A DNA stretch of 64,000 nt from CAKUFA01 sp963618735 (GTDB taxonomy: Bacteria > Bacillota > Clostridia > Christensenellales > Aristaeellaceae), in contig CAVEUM010000012.1 of assembly GCA_963618735.1 (NCBI GenBank), forward strand, positions 1-64,000, written 5' to 3'. The notes below the pieces were generated by a model, which was not told where the DNA came from, searched no databases, and saw nothing but the letters and a program-made list of their open reading frames with translations. Position numbers and translations under genes: made by a program. Positions 53,924-62,228 of the stretch are shown piece by piece. Position 1 is the stretch's first letter. Each line of letters starts with the position of its first letter.

Positions 53924-55438
53924 ATGAAGATCCTGTTTACGGCAAGCGAATGTGTCCCCTTTGTAAAAACCGGCGGTCTGGCTGACGTGGTTGGCGCTCT
54001 GGCTCCTGTGCTGGCTTCCCAGGGACATGACGTCCGCGTCATACTGCCCCTGTATGCTTCTATCCCCGCCCAGTGGACAGAGAAGATGACCCATGTCTGC
54101 GACTTTGAAGTTCAGCTCGGCTGGCGCAGACAGTATTGCGGCATCGAAAAGCTGGAAATGAACGGCGTCATCTGGTACTTCATGGATAATAAGTACTACT
54201 TCGGCCGTCCGTACATCTATGGTTTGGGCGGCGATGAGTACGAGCGTTTCGGCTTCTTCTGCCGTGGTGCTCTGAACGCCCTTCCCCTGCTTGACTTCCA
54301 GCCTGACGTAATTCACGCCCATGACTGGCAGAGCGGCATGGTGCCTGCCCTGCTGAAGATTCAGTATGCGCACCTGCCCTTCTTCTCCAAGATCAAGACC
54401 ATGTACACCATCCATAACCTGCAGTATCAGGGCATCTTCGGCATTCGCGAGGTGCAGGATGTACTGGGTCTGGGCGACAGCCTGTGGACGAATGACAAGC
54501 TGGAATGCTTCGGTTGCGCCAACTTCATGAAGGCTGCCCTGGTCTATGCTGATGTCATTACCACCGTGAGCCCCTCCTACTCTGAGGAGATTCAGACGGC
54601 CTATTACGGCGAGCGTCTGGATGGGCTGATTCGTGCCCGCAAGGCCAGCGTTTTCGGCGTGCTGAACGGCATTGACATGGTGGACTACAACCCCGCCGCT
54701 GATAACCGTATTGCAGCCACCTACTCCGCTGATGACGCGAGCGGAAAGGCCGCCTGCAAGAAGGCACTGCAGGAGCAGCTGGGACTGAAGGTTGATCCCA
54801 ACGTACCCATCATCGGCATGATTGGCCGCCTGAGCAATCAGAAGGGTCTTGACCTGGTGGACTACGTCATCTCTGACATTATGCGCATGGATGTTCAGCT
54901 GGTCGTGCTTGGCATGGGCGACAGCCGCTATGTCAACCTGTTCAGCTGGGCAGAAGGCGAATATAAGGGACGTGTTGCCGCACGCTTCACCATGGATCAT
55001 GCACTGGCTCATCAGATTTATGCCGGCTCTGATATGTTCCTCATGCCCAGCCAGTTTGAGCCTTGCGGCCTGAGTCAGCTGATCGCTCTGCGCTACGGCA
55101 CGGTACCGATCGTCCGCGAAACCGGCGGCCTTCGTGATACGGTGCTCAGCTACAATGAGTACAGCGGCGAGGGCAACGGCTTCTCCTTCTTCAACTACAA
55201 CGCCCATGACATGCTCCACACCATCGAGCGTGCGGTGGATTACTACACCAATCACAAGGATGTGTGGGCAACCCTGCAGAAGCGCGGCATGAGCGGCGAC
55301 TACAGCTGGGATCATTCTTCCAAGCGCTACATCGAACTGTATCGCGGCCTGATTGGCGAGATTCCGCTGCCCACGGTAACGGAGACTCCTGATGATGAGC
55401 CCAATCCTGTGGTTGTTGCAGAGGAAAAGAAGCACTAA
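53924..55438 (+). CDS. glgA: Glycogen synthase (ADP-glucose)
   Basis: A 504-residue GT5 enzyme that extends alpha-1,4-glucan from ADP-glucose. The N-terminal KTGGLADVVGALAPVL is the ADP-glucose-binding KxGGL motif (residues 15-32). The C-terminal domain has MPSQFEPCGLSQLIALRYG with the catalytic EPxGxxQ and RETGGLRDTV. TTGGAGG precedes the ATG. The C-terminus carries about 25 extra Pro/Glu-rich residues (PTVTETPDDEPNPVVVAEEK). No glycogen phosphorylase is present in the cluster. Confidence 0.97.
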   Translation: MKILFTASECVPFVKTGGLADVVGALAPVLASQGHDVRVILPLYASIPAQWTEKMTHVCDFEVQLGWRRQYCGIEKLEMNGVIWYFMDNKYYFGRPYIYGLGGDEYERFGFFCRGALNALPLLDFQPDVIHAHDWQSGMVPALLKIQYAHLPFFSKIKTMYTIHNLQYQGIFGIREVQDVLGLGDSLWTNDKLECFGCANFMKAALVYADVITTVSPSYSEEIQTAYYGERLDGLIRARKASVFGVLNGIDMVDYNPAADNRIAATYSADDASGKAACKKALQEQLGLKVDPNVPIIGMIGRLSNQKGLDLVDYVISDIMRMDVQLVVLGMGDSRYVNLFSWAEGEYKGRVAARFTMDHALAHQIYAGSDMFLMPSQFEPCGLSQLIALRYGTVPIVRETGGLRDTVLSYNEYSGEGNGFSFFNYNAHDMLHTIERAVDYYTNHKDVWATLQKRGMSGDYSWDHSSKRYIELYRGLIGEIPLPTVTETPDDEPNPVVVAEEKKH

Positions 55439-55457
55439 TCATTAGCCTGACAATAGC

Positions 55458-55489
55458 GGGACGCTCCGGACACGGAGCGTCCCTTTTTT
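55458..55489 (+). terminator. Terminator of the glycogen operon
   Basis: Perfect GGGACGCTCCG/CGGAGCGTCCC stem (55458-55468 with 55473-55483) and six T. Confidence 0.95.
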
Positions 55490-55517
55490 CGTTCATTGCA
55501 GGTTGTCCTCTGCATAG

Positions 55518-55555
55518 CAAAGGACTGCAGAAGTCGCTCTTCTGCAGTCCTTTTC
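55518..55555 (-). terminator. Terminator of the pst-pho operon
   Basis: A perfect 12-bp stem GGACTGCAGAAG/CTTCTGCAGTCC, followed on the minus strand by TTTGC and on the plus strand by TTTTCGTTT. It may also back up the glgA terminator. Confidence 0.75.
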
Positions 55556-55570
55556 GTTTCAGTTTTTCCA

Positions 55571-57196
55571 TCAGAACGTAATCGTGATTTCCGTTCCTTC
55601 ATTGGGTTTGCTGTTCATGGCAATGGATGCGTGGTGCAGCTGCGCTCCGTGCTTCACAATGGACAGCCCAAGACCTGTTCCACCAGTTTGCTTGCTGCGG
55701 CTTTTATCCACCCGATAGAAACGTTCAAAAACATGCTCCTGATGCTCCTGCGGGATGCCAACGCCCGTATCCGCAACACGAATGAACGCATGACCATCCT
55801 TCATGCCCGTCTCTACGTCCACACTGCCGTTTGCCTTGTTGTACTTGATGCTATTTTCCACCAGGTTGGTGATCATTTCACTGAGCAGGGCTGCATCACC
55901 CTTCACGCAGGCGGGCTTACAATCCGCCTTCACGGTCACATTGGCCTTCACCGCGGCATCATGAAGCTTCTCAACGCAATCTGCCGCCAGGGAAGAAAGC
56001 TCCACAGTCTTCATCTCTTGTGAGATTCCTTCATCCAGTCGGGACAGGCGCAAAATATCTTCAATCAGTGACAGCAAACGGCGGCTTTCCTGCTGAATCT
56101 TGCTGCCAAGCTGCCCCGCGTCCGCAGGGTTTGCCAGGCCGGAGGCAAGCATTTCCGCATACCCGCTGATGGTTGTGAGAGGTGTGCGCAGCTCATGAGA
56201 AACATTGGCTGAGAACTGTCGGCGGCTTTCTTCGGCAGCATGGGCAGCCGATACATCCTGAAGGAGAATGACCGTACCTTCATTGTTAACAGGGCTCAGG
56301 GAAATGCGCAGCGTCTTGCTGTCGCAGGTCATTTCTGCCTCACCCTGGCCTGCGTTCAACAGGTCGAGCAGCACCTGATGCCGACTAACGGCTACCAGCG
56401 GCTGCCCCAGCGGATCTCCATGCACTCCAAGGAAGCGTCTCGCGGCTGGGTTCATGGACAGCACACACGTCTTGGGATCCAGAATGACAAGGCCTTCCTT
56501 CATGCCATCCAGTATGGCATCCAGTTCGGCGCGCTGAGCGGTAAGGTCTGCCATCTGGTCGGCAATGCGACGATTCTGCTGCTCCATTCGGCGCAGCATG
56601 GGCGACAGTTCTTCATAAGTATCGCTGTTTAAGGGATGATCCAAGTCAATGGCGTTGATGGGCTTCACCATGCGCTCCGTCACCGCGCGTGCCACCATGG
56701 TGGACAGTACCAAACACAGGATGACGCCTGCCGCCAGCCACAATGCCATGCTGCTGATTGTGCTCAGCACCGTCTTTTGCGTACCTGCCACACGAAGGAC
56801 GCTGCCATCATTCAGTCGCCGCGCGTAGTAGATGCTGTTTTCCCCCATGGTATCCGATGCTCGGGTTGACCAGCCAGTGCCATCAGCTATTGCCTGCACA
56901 ATTTCTTCACGCTGCAAGTGATTATCCATCGTCTGGCTGTCGTGACGGCTGTCATAGAGCACATTGCCCTGGGCATCCACCAGCGTTACGCGCTGGGCAT
57001 AAACACCGCTTTCCAGCAGCGCTGTCGGATTTTCCGAGGCATTCAGCTGGGATGCCAGCGTATCTGACAGAACCGTCAGGCTTGTCTTCAGCTGATTTTC
57101 TGTATACAGATACATGCCGCTAATAACCAGTACGCTCATCAGCAACGCTGTGCACAGTATACAAATCGTGAGGCATGAAAAAATCTTTTTACGCAT
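55571..57196 (-). CDS. phoR: Phosphate sensor histidine kinase PhoR
   Basis: A 541-residue membrane kinase. Two membrane helices (about 8-30 and 160-182) enclose an extracellular domain. A HAMP-like linker, a PAS domain (about 235-310; ILDGMKEGLVILDPKTCVLSMN), HisKA (SANVSHELRTPLTTISGY) and HATPase (NSIKYNKANGSV, GTGLGLSIVKHGA) follow. Its ATG overlaps the phoB stop by eight bases (ATGCGTAA), with GGAGG inside phoB. Being last in the pst-phoU-phoB operon identifies it as PhoR rather than another kinase. Confidence 0.93.
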   Translation of the reverse strand: MRKKIFSCLTICILCTALLMSVLVISGMYLYTENQLKTSLTVLSDTLASQLNASENPTALLESGVYAQRVTLVDAQGNVLYDSRHDSQTMDNHLQREEIVQAIADGTGWSTRASDTMGENSIYYARRLNDGSVLRVAGTQKTVLSTISSMALWLAAGVILCLVLSTMVARAVTERMVKPINAIDLDHPLNSDTYEELSPMLRRMEQQNRRIADQMADLTAQRAELDAILDGMKEGLVILDPKTCVLSMNPAARRFLGVHGDPLGQPLVAVSRHQVLLDLLNAGQGEAEMTCDSKTLRISLSPVNNEGTVILLQDVSAAHAAEESRRQFSANVSHELRTPLTTISGYAEMLASGLANPADAGQLGSKIQQESRRLLSLIEDILRLSRLDEGISQEMKTVELSSLAADCVEKLHDAAVKANVTVKADCKPACVKGDAALLSEMITNLVENSIKYNKANGSVDVETGMKDGHAFIRVADTGVGIPQEHQEHVFERFYRVDKSRSKQTGGTGLGLSIVKHGAQLHHASIAMNSKPNEGTEITITF

Positions 57197-57866
57197 CGGC
57201 ATCCTCCATCTTATAGCCAACGCCGCGAACGGTTATAATGCAACTGCCGCACACTCCCAGCTTCTGCCGCAGGGTACGGATGTGCACATCCACCGTCCGA
57301 GTATCGCCGGTGTACGCCACGCCCCACACATTGTCCAGCAGAACCTCCCGGCTGACCACCTTGCCGGCATGGCTCATCAGAAAATTAAGCAGTTCAAACT
57401 CCATGTGGGTCAGGATGACTTCTTCCCCGGCAGCCAACACCGAATGACGGGCACGATCCAGCGTAATCCTTCCGGAAACCATGACATCATCCATCGGCAC
57501 ATCTGTGGTGCGGCGAAGCATGGCTCTGACCCTCGCCAGCAATTCCATCACGCCAAATGGCTTGGTAAGATAATCGTCCGCGCCTTCATCCAGCCCCCTG
57601 ACTTTGTCCATTTCCGCATCGCGAGCGGTCACAAGAATCACAGGAACCTTGTGCAAATGCGCAGCCTGGCGGATAAAGCGCAGCAGACTAATGCCATCCT
57701 CATCCGGGAGCATGACATCCAGCAACACCAGCTGTGGAATGGTTGTCCGCAGTGCCTCACGAAATGAGGCGGGATCAGCAAAGCCCTCCGCTTCAAAGCC
57801 TGCCTGCCGCAGGGCATACAGCTCCAGCTCACGGACGCCGGCATCATCCTCCACTACATGGATCAT
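57189..57866 (-). CDS. phoB: Phosphate response regulator PhoB/PhoP type
   Basis: A 225-residue OmpR-family regulator. The receiver has D7/D8, phosphoacceptor D50 (LLDVMLPDEDG), T80 and K102 (LTKPF). The winged-helix domain has EVILTHMEFELLNFLM and RTVDVHIRTLRQKLG. It overlaps phoU by 4 bp. It most likely activates both divergent pst promoters through the TTTACA repeats at 61108-61146 and 61213-61251. Confidence 0.93.
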   Translation of the reverse strand: MIHVVEDDAGVRELELYALRQAGFEAEGFADPASFREALRTTIPQLVLLDVMLPDEDGISLLRFIRQAAHLHKVPVILVTARDAEMDKVRGLDEGADDYLTKPFGVMELLARVRAMLRRTTDVPMDDVMVSGRITLDRARHSVLAAGEEVILTHMEFELLNFLMSHAGKVVSREVLLDNVWGVAYTGDTRTVDVHIRTLRQKLGVCGSCIITVRGVGYKMEDADA

Positions 57867-58513
57867 TGCAATTCTTCTCCTTTATATAAACCCGTTACCG
57901 CATAAACCACCCATTCGGCAATATTCACCGCATGGTCAGCAATGCGTTCAAAATACTTGGCAATCATCAGCAGATCAAGCACTTCCTGCGAAAGGCCAGG
58001 ATGCTCATTCAGCATGGTCACCAGCTCCGTCTTCACGCGAATGAAGGCTTCATCCACCTCATCATCCGCCGCGATGACCTGCTCTGCCAGCACAGTATCG
58101 CGGTTGACGAACGCGTCAATGGCGCGATGCACCATGCTGATAGCAGCCGTTGCCATGGGACGGAAGTGATCCGGCCGAGGCTGGGAAAGATCCATCATCG
58201 TCACAATTTCACTGATATCCGCCGCTTGGTCACCGATACGCTCCATATCGGTAATCATCTTCATCGCAGAGGAAATCAGCCGCAGATCCCGCGCCACAGG
58301 CTGCTGCTGCAAAAGAAGATGGAGGCACAACGTCTCTATCTCCCGTTCCTTGTGATCCACCCGATGGTCGCCGTTCATCACCGCACGAGCCTTTTCCAGG
58401 TCAGCCGTACGGAGCGCGTCACACGCGTCCTCAATGGTCTGCTCCACCAGTGCGCCCATTTCGATCATTCCCCGGTTAAGGGATTCGATCTGTTCGTCAA
58501 AATGCCTTCTCAT
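57863..58513 (-). CDS. phoU: Phosphate transport regulator PhoU
   Basis: A 216-residue all-helical protein made of two related three-helix PhoU repeats, each with an E/DxxxD metal-binding pattern (IGDQAADISEIV and IADHAVNIAEWV). It links Pst transporter state to PhoR. It shares one base with the pstB stop codon (TAATG). Confidence 0.95.
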   Translation of the reverse strand: MRRHFDEQIESLNRGMIEMGALVEQTIEDACDALRTADLEKARAVMNGDHRVDHKEREIETLCLHLLLQQQPVARDLRLISSAMKMITDMERIGDQAADISEIVTMMDLSQPRPDHFRPMATAAISMVHRAIDAFVNRDTVLAEQVIAADDEVDEAFIRVKTELVTMLNEHPGLSQEVLDLLMIAKYFERIADHAVNIAEWVVYAVTGLYKGEELQ

Positions 58514-59265
58514 TAGCCAAACCTCCCTGTAATATAATCTTCCGTGCGTTTATCCCGCGGCATGGAGAACAGCTTGCCCGTTTCGCCAACTTCCACCATG
58601 TCACCCAAGAGGAAGAAAGCGGTCACATCACTGATACGCACTGCCTGTTGCATGTTGTGCGTCACAATGGCAATGGTATACTGTCCCTTCAGCTGCAGGC
58701 ACAGCTCTTCGATTTTGGAGGTGGAAATGGGATCCAGGGCACTGGTCGGCTCATCCATCAGCAGAACCTCAGGCTTAACTGCCAGAGCTCTGGCAATGCA
58801 CAGACGCTGCTGCTGGCCGCCCGAAAGGCCAAGGGCACTCTTGTTCAGTCGATCCTTCAGCTCATCCCAGATGGCGGCATCCCGCAGAGAGGTCTCCACC
58901 AGCTCATCCAGTTGGGACTTGCGGTAAATGCCATGGGTGCGAGGGCCATAGGCGATGTTGTCGTATACGCTCATCGGAAAAGGGTTCGGCTTCTGGAAAA
59001 CCATGCCCACGCGGCGGCGCAGGAGGTTCACGTCCATATCCCCGTAGACATCTTCTCCATCCAGGGTAACTTTTCCTGTCACGCGGCAGTCTGGAACCAA
59101 ATCATTCATACGATTCAAGGTTTTCAGCAGCGTGGACTTGCCGCAGCCAGACGGTCCGATAAAAGCCGTGATCTGCTTCTCTTCAATGTCCAGGTTAATG
59201 CCCTTCAGGGCATGGAAAGCACCATAATACAGGTTCAGATCCTTAATGGCAATCTTCGCGTTCAT
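58513..59265 (-). CDS. pstB: Phosphate ABC transporter ATP-binding protein
   Basis: A 250-residue ABC ATPase. Walker A is GPSGCGKSTLLKTL near residue 36, the signature LSGGQQQRLCIARAL near 147, and Walker B VLLMDEPTSALDP near 170. ERMRNDLVPDCR-like RMNDLVPDCRVTGKV is characteristic of PstB. It overlaps pstA by 4 bp. Confidence 0.97.
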   Translation of the reverse strand: MNAKIAIKDLNLYYGAFHALKGINLDIEEKQITAFIGPSGCGKSTLLKTLNRMNDLVPDCRVTGKVTLDGEDVYGDMDVNLLRRRVGMVFQKPNPFPMSVYDNIAYGPRTHGIYRKSQLDELVETSLRDAAIWDELKDRLNKSALGLSGGQQQRLCIARALAVKPEVLLMDEPTSALDPISTSKIEELCLQLKGQYTIAIVTHNMQQAVRISDVTAFFLLGDMVEVGETGKLFSMPRDKRTEDYITGRFG

Positions 59266-60194
59266 GCTTTGCCTCCGATCTTCTTGGAAACCAATGTTGA
59301 CAGGCCATTCATGGCCAGAACAAGCACTAGCAGAACCACTGCTGTGGCGTAAGCTTCACCGATGTAGAGACCTTCACCCGAAAGAACGTACATGTGCAGG
59401 GACAAGGTACGGCCGGAAGAGAGAATATTTTCAGGCAACTTAGCCACCGTACCCGTCGTGTACAACAGCGCCGCCGTTTCACCCACGATGCGTCCAATGG
59501 CCAGCACAATGCCTGACAAAATGCCCGGCATGGCAGGAGGAAGGACGATCTTCATTACCGTACGCAGCTTGCCAGCACCCAAACCGAAGGAACCTTCACG
59601 GTAACTGTCCGGCACAGAGAGGAGTGCTTCCTCCGTCGTCCGCAGAATCAACGGAAGAACCATCAGCGCCAGCGTCAGTCCGCCAGACAGCAGTGACAGC
59701 TTGAAGCTCAATGCATTCACGAAGCACATCATGCCGAACAGGCCGTAGATGATGCTTGGGATGCCGCTCAGCGTTTCGGCCGTCACGCGGATGATGCGCA
59801 CCACCACACTGTTGCGCTTGGCATATTCTGCCAGGTAGATGGCGCCGCCTACTCCCAATGGGATGGCCACAACCAGCGCCAGGGCGGTGATCATCAGGGT
59901 GTTGATTAAGGATGGGAGCATGCTTTGGTTATCCGTGGTAAAATTCAGGGAAAACAGCTCAGGCTTCAAATTCGGAATGCCCTTCACCAGGATGTCGCCA
60001 ATCAGGTACAGCAGGGAAAACACCGTAATCCCCATGGCCAGACGGCACAGAATGCGAACCAGTGCGCTGAATGGATGTCGAACCAGCCGATTCTTTTCAT
60101 TCTTCAGAAACCTGCTCAGTTGCTGTCCTGTTGTTGGTTTTGACAGAACGATATTCTGCGCTTCAATCCGGTTTGCAATTTCAAGAGTGCTCAC
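59262..60194 (-). CDS. pstA: Phosphate ABC transporter permease PstA
   Basis: A 310-residue membrane permease with six predicted helices and the binding-protein-dependent transport motif EGSFGLGAGKLRTVMKIVLP. The N-terminal cytoplasmic extension of about 45 residues is longer than in many PstA proteins. It overlaps both neighbours by 4 bp. Confidence 0.95.
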   Translation of the reverse strand: MSTLEIANRIEAQNIVLSKPTTGQQLSRFLKNEKNRLVRHPFSALVRILCRLAMGITVFSLLYLIGDILVKGIPNLKPELFSLNFTTDNQSMLPSLINTLMITALALVVAIPLGVGGAIYLAEYAKRNSVVVRIIRVTAETLSGIPSIIYGLFGMMCFVNALSFKLSLLSGGLTLALMVLPLILRTTEEALLSVPDSYREGSFGLGAGKLRTVMKIVLPPAMPGILSGIVLAIGRIVGETAALLYTTGTVAKLPENILSSGRTLSLHMYVLSGEGLYIGEAYATAVVLLVLVLAMNGLSTLVSKKIGGKA

Positions 60195-61054
60195 TGTATT
60201 TCCCTCCTCTTCAGTGCGGAGAACAGCAGGTTAATCAGCAGAATGAAGACAAACAGCACCACACCCGTGGCAATGAGGGCCTCACGATGGAGATCTGCTG
60301 CATATCCCATTTCAGTAACAATGTTGCTTGTCAGAGTGCGAACGCCCTTCAGCAGTCCCTTCGGCATGCGTGCCTGGTTGCCAGCCACCATGACCACCGC
60401 CATCGTCTCGCCAATGGCACGGCCAATGGAAAGCACCACTGCAGCCAGGATACCGCTCTTGGCTGCAGGAACCGTCGCACGGAAAACGCTGCGCTCATCC
60501 GTTGCGCCTAGGGCGAGGCTGCCTTCATAGTAGCTTTCCGGTACGGCGCACACAGCACTGGAGGTAAGTTGGATCATGGTTGGAAGAATCATCATGCCCA
60601 GCAGAAGACTTGCTGTGAGGATGCTCATGCCCTGGCCGCCGAAGAGGTTGCGCACCAGCGGCACAAGGTTCGTGATGCCAAAGAAGCCGTAAACCACGCT
60701 GGGAACGCCCGCCATAAGCGCCACTAAGGGCTGCAGAACCTTGGCCGGCTTCTTCGGGCAAAAGCGCGCCAGATAGATGCCTGCCAAAATGCCGATGGGA
60801 CCGCCAATGATCAGTGCACCTGCTGTCACGTAAATGCTGCCCAGAATCATGGGCAGAATGCCGTAAGTGCCGCTGTCACCATCGCCGGGTGCCCAGGTCG
60901 TGCCGGAAAGAAAGTCCCACAGATTGTATTTGCTAAAGAACGGGAGTCCGTTGGCAAACAGGAAGGCACAGATCAGCAATACTGCTGCGACGCAGAACAG
61001 TGCCGCTGCGGCAAAGACCCATCGCATGATCCGTTCCTTCAAATGAACTTTCAT
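60191..61054 (-). CDS. pstC: Phosphate ABC transporter permease PstC
   Basis: A 287-residue permease with six helices. The EAA-type loop is YEGSLALGATDERSVFRATVP. GTTWAPGDGDSGTYGILPMI in the first periplasmic loop is typical of PstC. It is the first gene of the operon pstC-pstA-pstB-phoU-phoB-phoR, all of which overlap or abut. The start at 61054 gives the usual family N-terminus. Confidence 0.95.
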   Translation of the reverse strand: MKVHLKERIMRWVFAAAALFCVAAVLLICAFLFANGLPFFSKYNLWDFLSGTTWAPGDGDSGTYGILPMILGSIYVTAGALIIGGPIGILAGIYLARFCPKKPAKVLQPLVALMAGVPSVVYGFFGITNLVPLVRNLFGGQGMSILTASLLLGMMILPTMIQLTSSAVCAVPESYYEGSLALGATDERSVFRATVPAAKSGILAAVVLSIGRAIGETMAVVMVAGNQARMPKGLLKGVRTLTSNIVTEMGYAADLHREALIATGVVLFVFILLINLLFSALKRREIQ

Positions 61055-61092
61055 CTGCTTGTTTTCATCCTTTCATTTTTTGCTACGGTTCT

Positions 61093-61146
61093 ATGGTAAA
61101 CTATCTCTGTAAAACAGTAAGAGGAAATGTGTAAAATCTATGTAAA
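61093..61146 (-). promoter_or_regulatory. pstC promoter with Pho-box-like repeats
   Basis: On the minus strand TTTACA occurs at 61146-61141, 61135-61130 and 61113-61108, in steps of 11 and 22 bp. A TACCAT -10 follows at 61098-61093, with no good -35. This is the layout expected of a PhoB/PhoP-activated promoter. Confidence 0.75.
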
Positions 61147-61212
61147 ATCGTGCGAAAAACGCGTTTTTTCCCGCAAAACATCCTTTTATAATAGAAAATC
61201 GTTCTGAAAGAC

Positions 61213-61267
61213 TTTACGTTTTCTTTACATAAACTCGCTTTTGCATTTTACATTGGGGGATTACAAT
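61213..61267 (+). promoter_or_regulatory. pstS promoter with Pho-box-like repeats
   Basis: TTTACG (61213) and TTTACA (61224) are 11 bp apart, with a further TTTTAC in phase at 61246. The -10 TACAAT is at 61262-61267 and a weak -35 TTTTGC at 61239. Confidence 0.75.
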
Positions 61268-61303
61268 ACGAGCCGTACCAAACAGAAAGGAAGGAAAAAA
61301 GAC

Positions 61304-62143
61304 ATGAAGAAGTTTGCAAGTTTGGCCCTGTCCCTGATGCTGGCCGTAACGGCCACGAGCGCTTTCGCTGCCAGCGAAATTACGGTGATCAGCCGTGAAG
61401 CCGGTTCCGGTACCCGCGGAGCTTTCGTTGAACTGACTGGCGTTGAATCCAAGAACGAAGCTGGCGAGAAGGTTGACCACACCTATGAGGAAGCCATCAT
61501 CCAGAACGGTACTGCTCAGGTGTTGACCACCGTGCAGGGCGACGAGAACGCCATCGGCTACATCTCCCTGGGTTCCCTGAATGACACCGTGAAGGCTGTG
61601 ACCGTGGAAGGCGTTGAAGCTACCGCTGAGAACGTTAAGAACGGCACCTATGCCCTGGCTCGTCCCTTCAACATTGCTGTGAAGGAAGGCCTGAGCGAGA
61701 CTGCACAGGATTTTGTGAACTGGCTGGCCAGCGCTGATGCACAGGCTATCGTAACTGAAAAGGGCTATGTTGCCAACGAAGCTGCTGAATATGCGGCTGC
61801 TCCTAAGGCTGGCAAGATCGTCATCGGTGGTTCTTCCTCCGTTGGCCCCCTGATGGAAAAGCTGGCTGAAGCATACATGACTGTTAACCCCGATGTAACC
61901 ATCGAAGTGCAGATCAGTGACTCCACCACTGGCATGACCGGCGCTGCTGACGGCACTTTCGACATCGGCATGGCTTCCCGTGCGCTGAAGGATTCCGAAA
62001 AGGAAAAGCTGACTGGCATCACCATCTGCCAGGACGGCATCGCCGTGATTGTGAACACCAACAACGTCGTAAGCAACCTGACCATCGAGCAGATTCGTCA
62101 GATCTTCGTCGGCGAAGTAACTGATTGGACCGCCCTGAACTAA
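61304..62143 (+). CDS. pstS: Phosphate-binding protein PstS, circularly permuted
   Basis: A 279-residue secreted phosphate-binding protein. After a signal peptide (cleavage near SAFAA, residue 22-23) the first motif is ITVISREAGSGTRGAF (26-41), which is normally in the second half of PstS. IGYISLGSL and QAIVTEKGYVA (to 157), normally C-terminal, follow. An Ala-rich linker (158-169) leads to KIVIGGSSSVGPLMEKLAEA (171-190), DSTTGMT and DIGMASR (220-226), and the protein ends at IFVGEVTDW. These latter parts are the usual N-terminal half. All expected phosphate-contact loops are present, but their order is swapped. There is no lipobox, unlike most Gram-positive PstS. The start follows AAGGAAGG. 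Confidence 0.93.
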   Translation: MKKFASLALSLMLAVTATSAFAASEITVISREAGSGTRGAFVELTGVESKNEAGEKVDHTYEEAIIQNGTAQVLTTVQGDENAIGYISLGSLNDTVKAVTVEGVEATAENVKNGTYALARPFNIAVKEGLSETAQDFVNWLASADAQAIVTEKGYVANEAAEYAAAPKAGKIVIGGSSSVGPLMEKLAEAYMTVNPDVTIEVQISDSTTGMTGAADGTFDIGMASRALKDSEKEKLTGITICQDGIAVIVNTNNVVSNLTIEQIRQIFVGEVTDWTALN

Positions 62144-62170
62144 GGGATCTGATCAGATAAGAATCAAGCA

Positions 62171-62210
62171 AAAAAGACCCCGCAGGCGCTGAAGTCTGCG
62201 GGGTCTTTGC
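62171..62210. terminator. Bidirectional terminator between pstS and the split-barrel gene
   Basis: AAAGACCCCGCAG (62173-62185) pairs perfectly with CTGCGGGGTCTTT (62196-62208). A-rich and T-rich flanks allow use from both sides. Confidence 0.9.
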
Positions 62211-62228
62211 ATATGCTTTTGTCTGTTG

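Noticed and set aside
52589..55435. Open frame of 948 codons opposite glgD and glgA
   Set aside because: It spans two certain genes and the gap between them on the other strand; composition is that of an antisense frame.
57189..57220. Possible frameshift between phoB and phoR
   Set aside because: Both proteins are full length; ATGCGTAA is an ordinary start/stop overlap.
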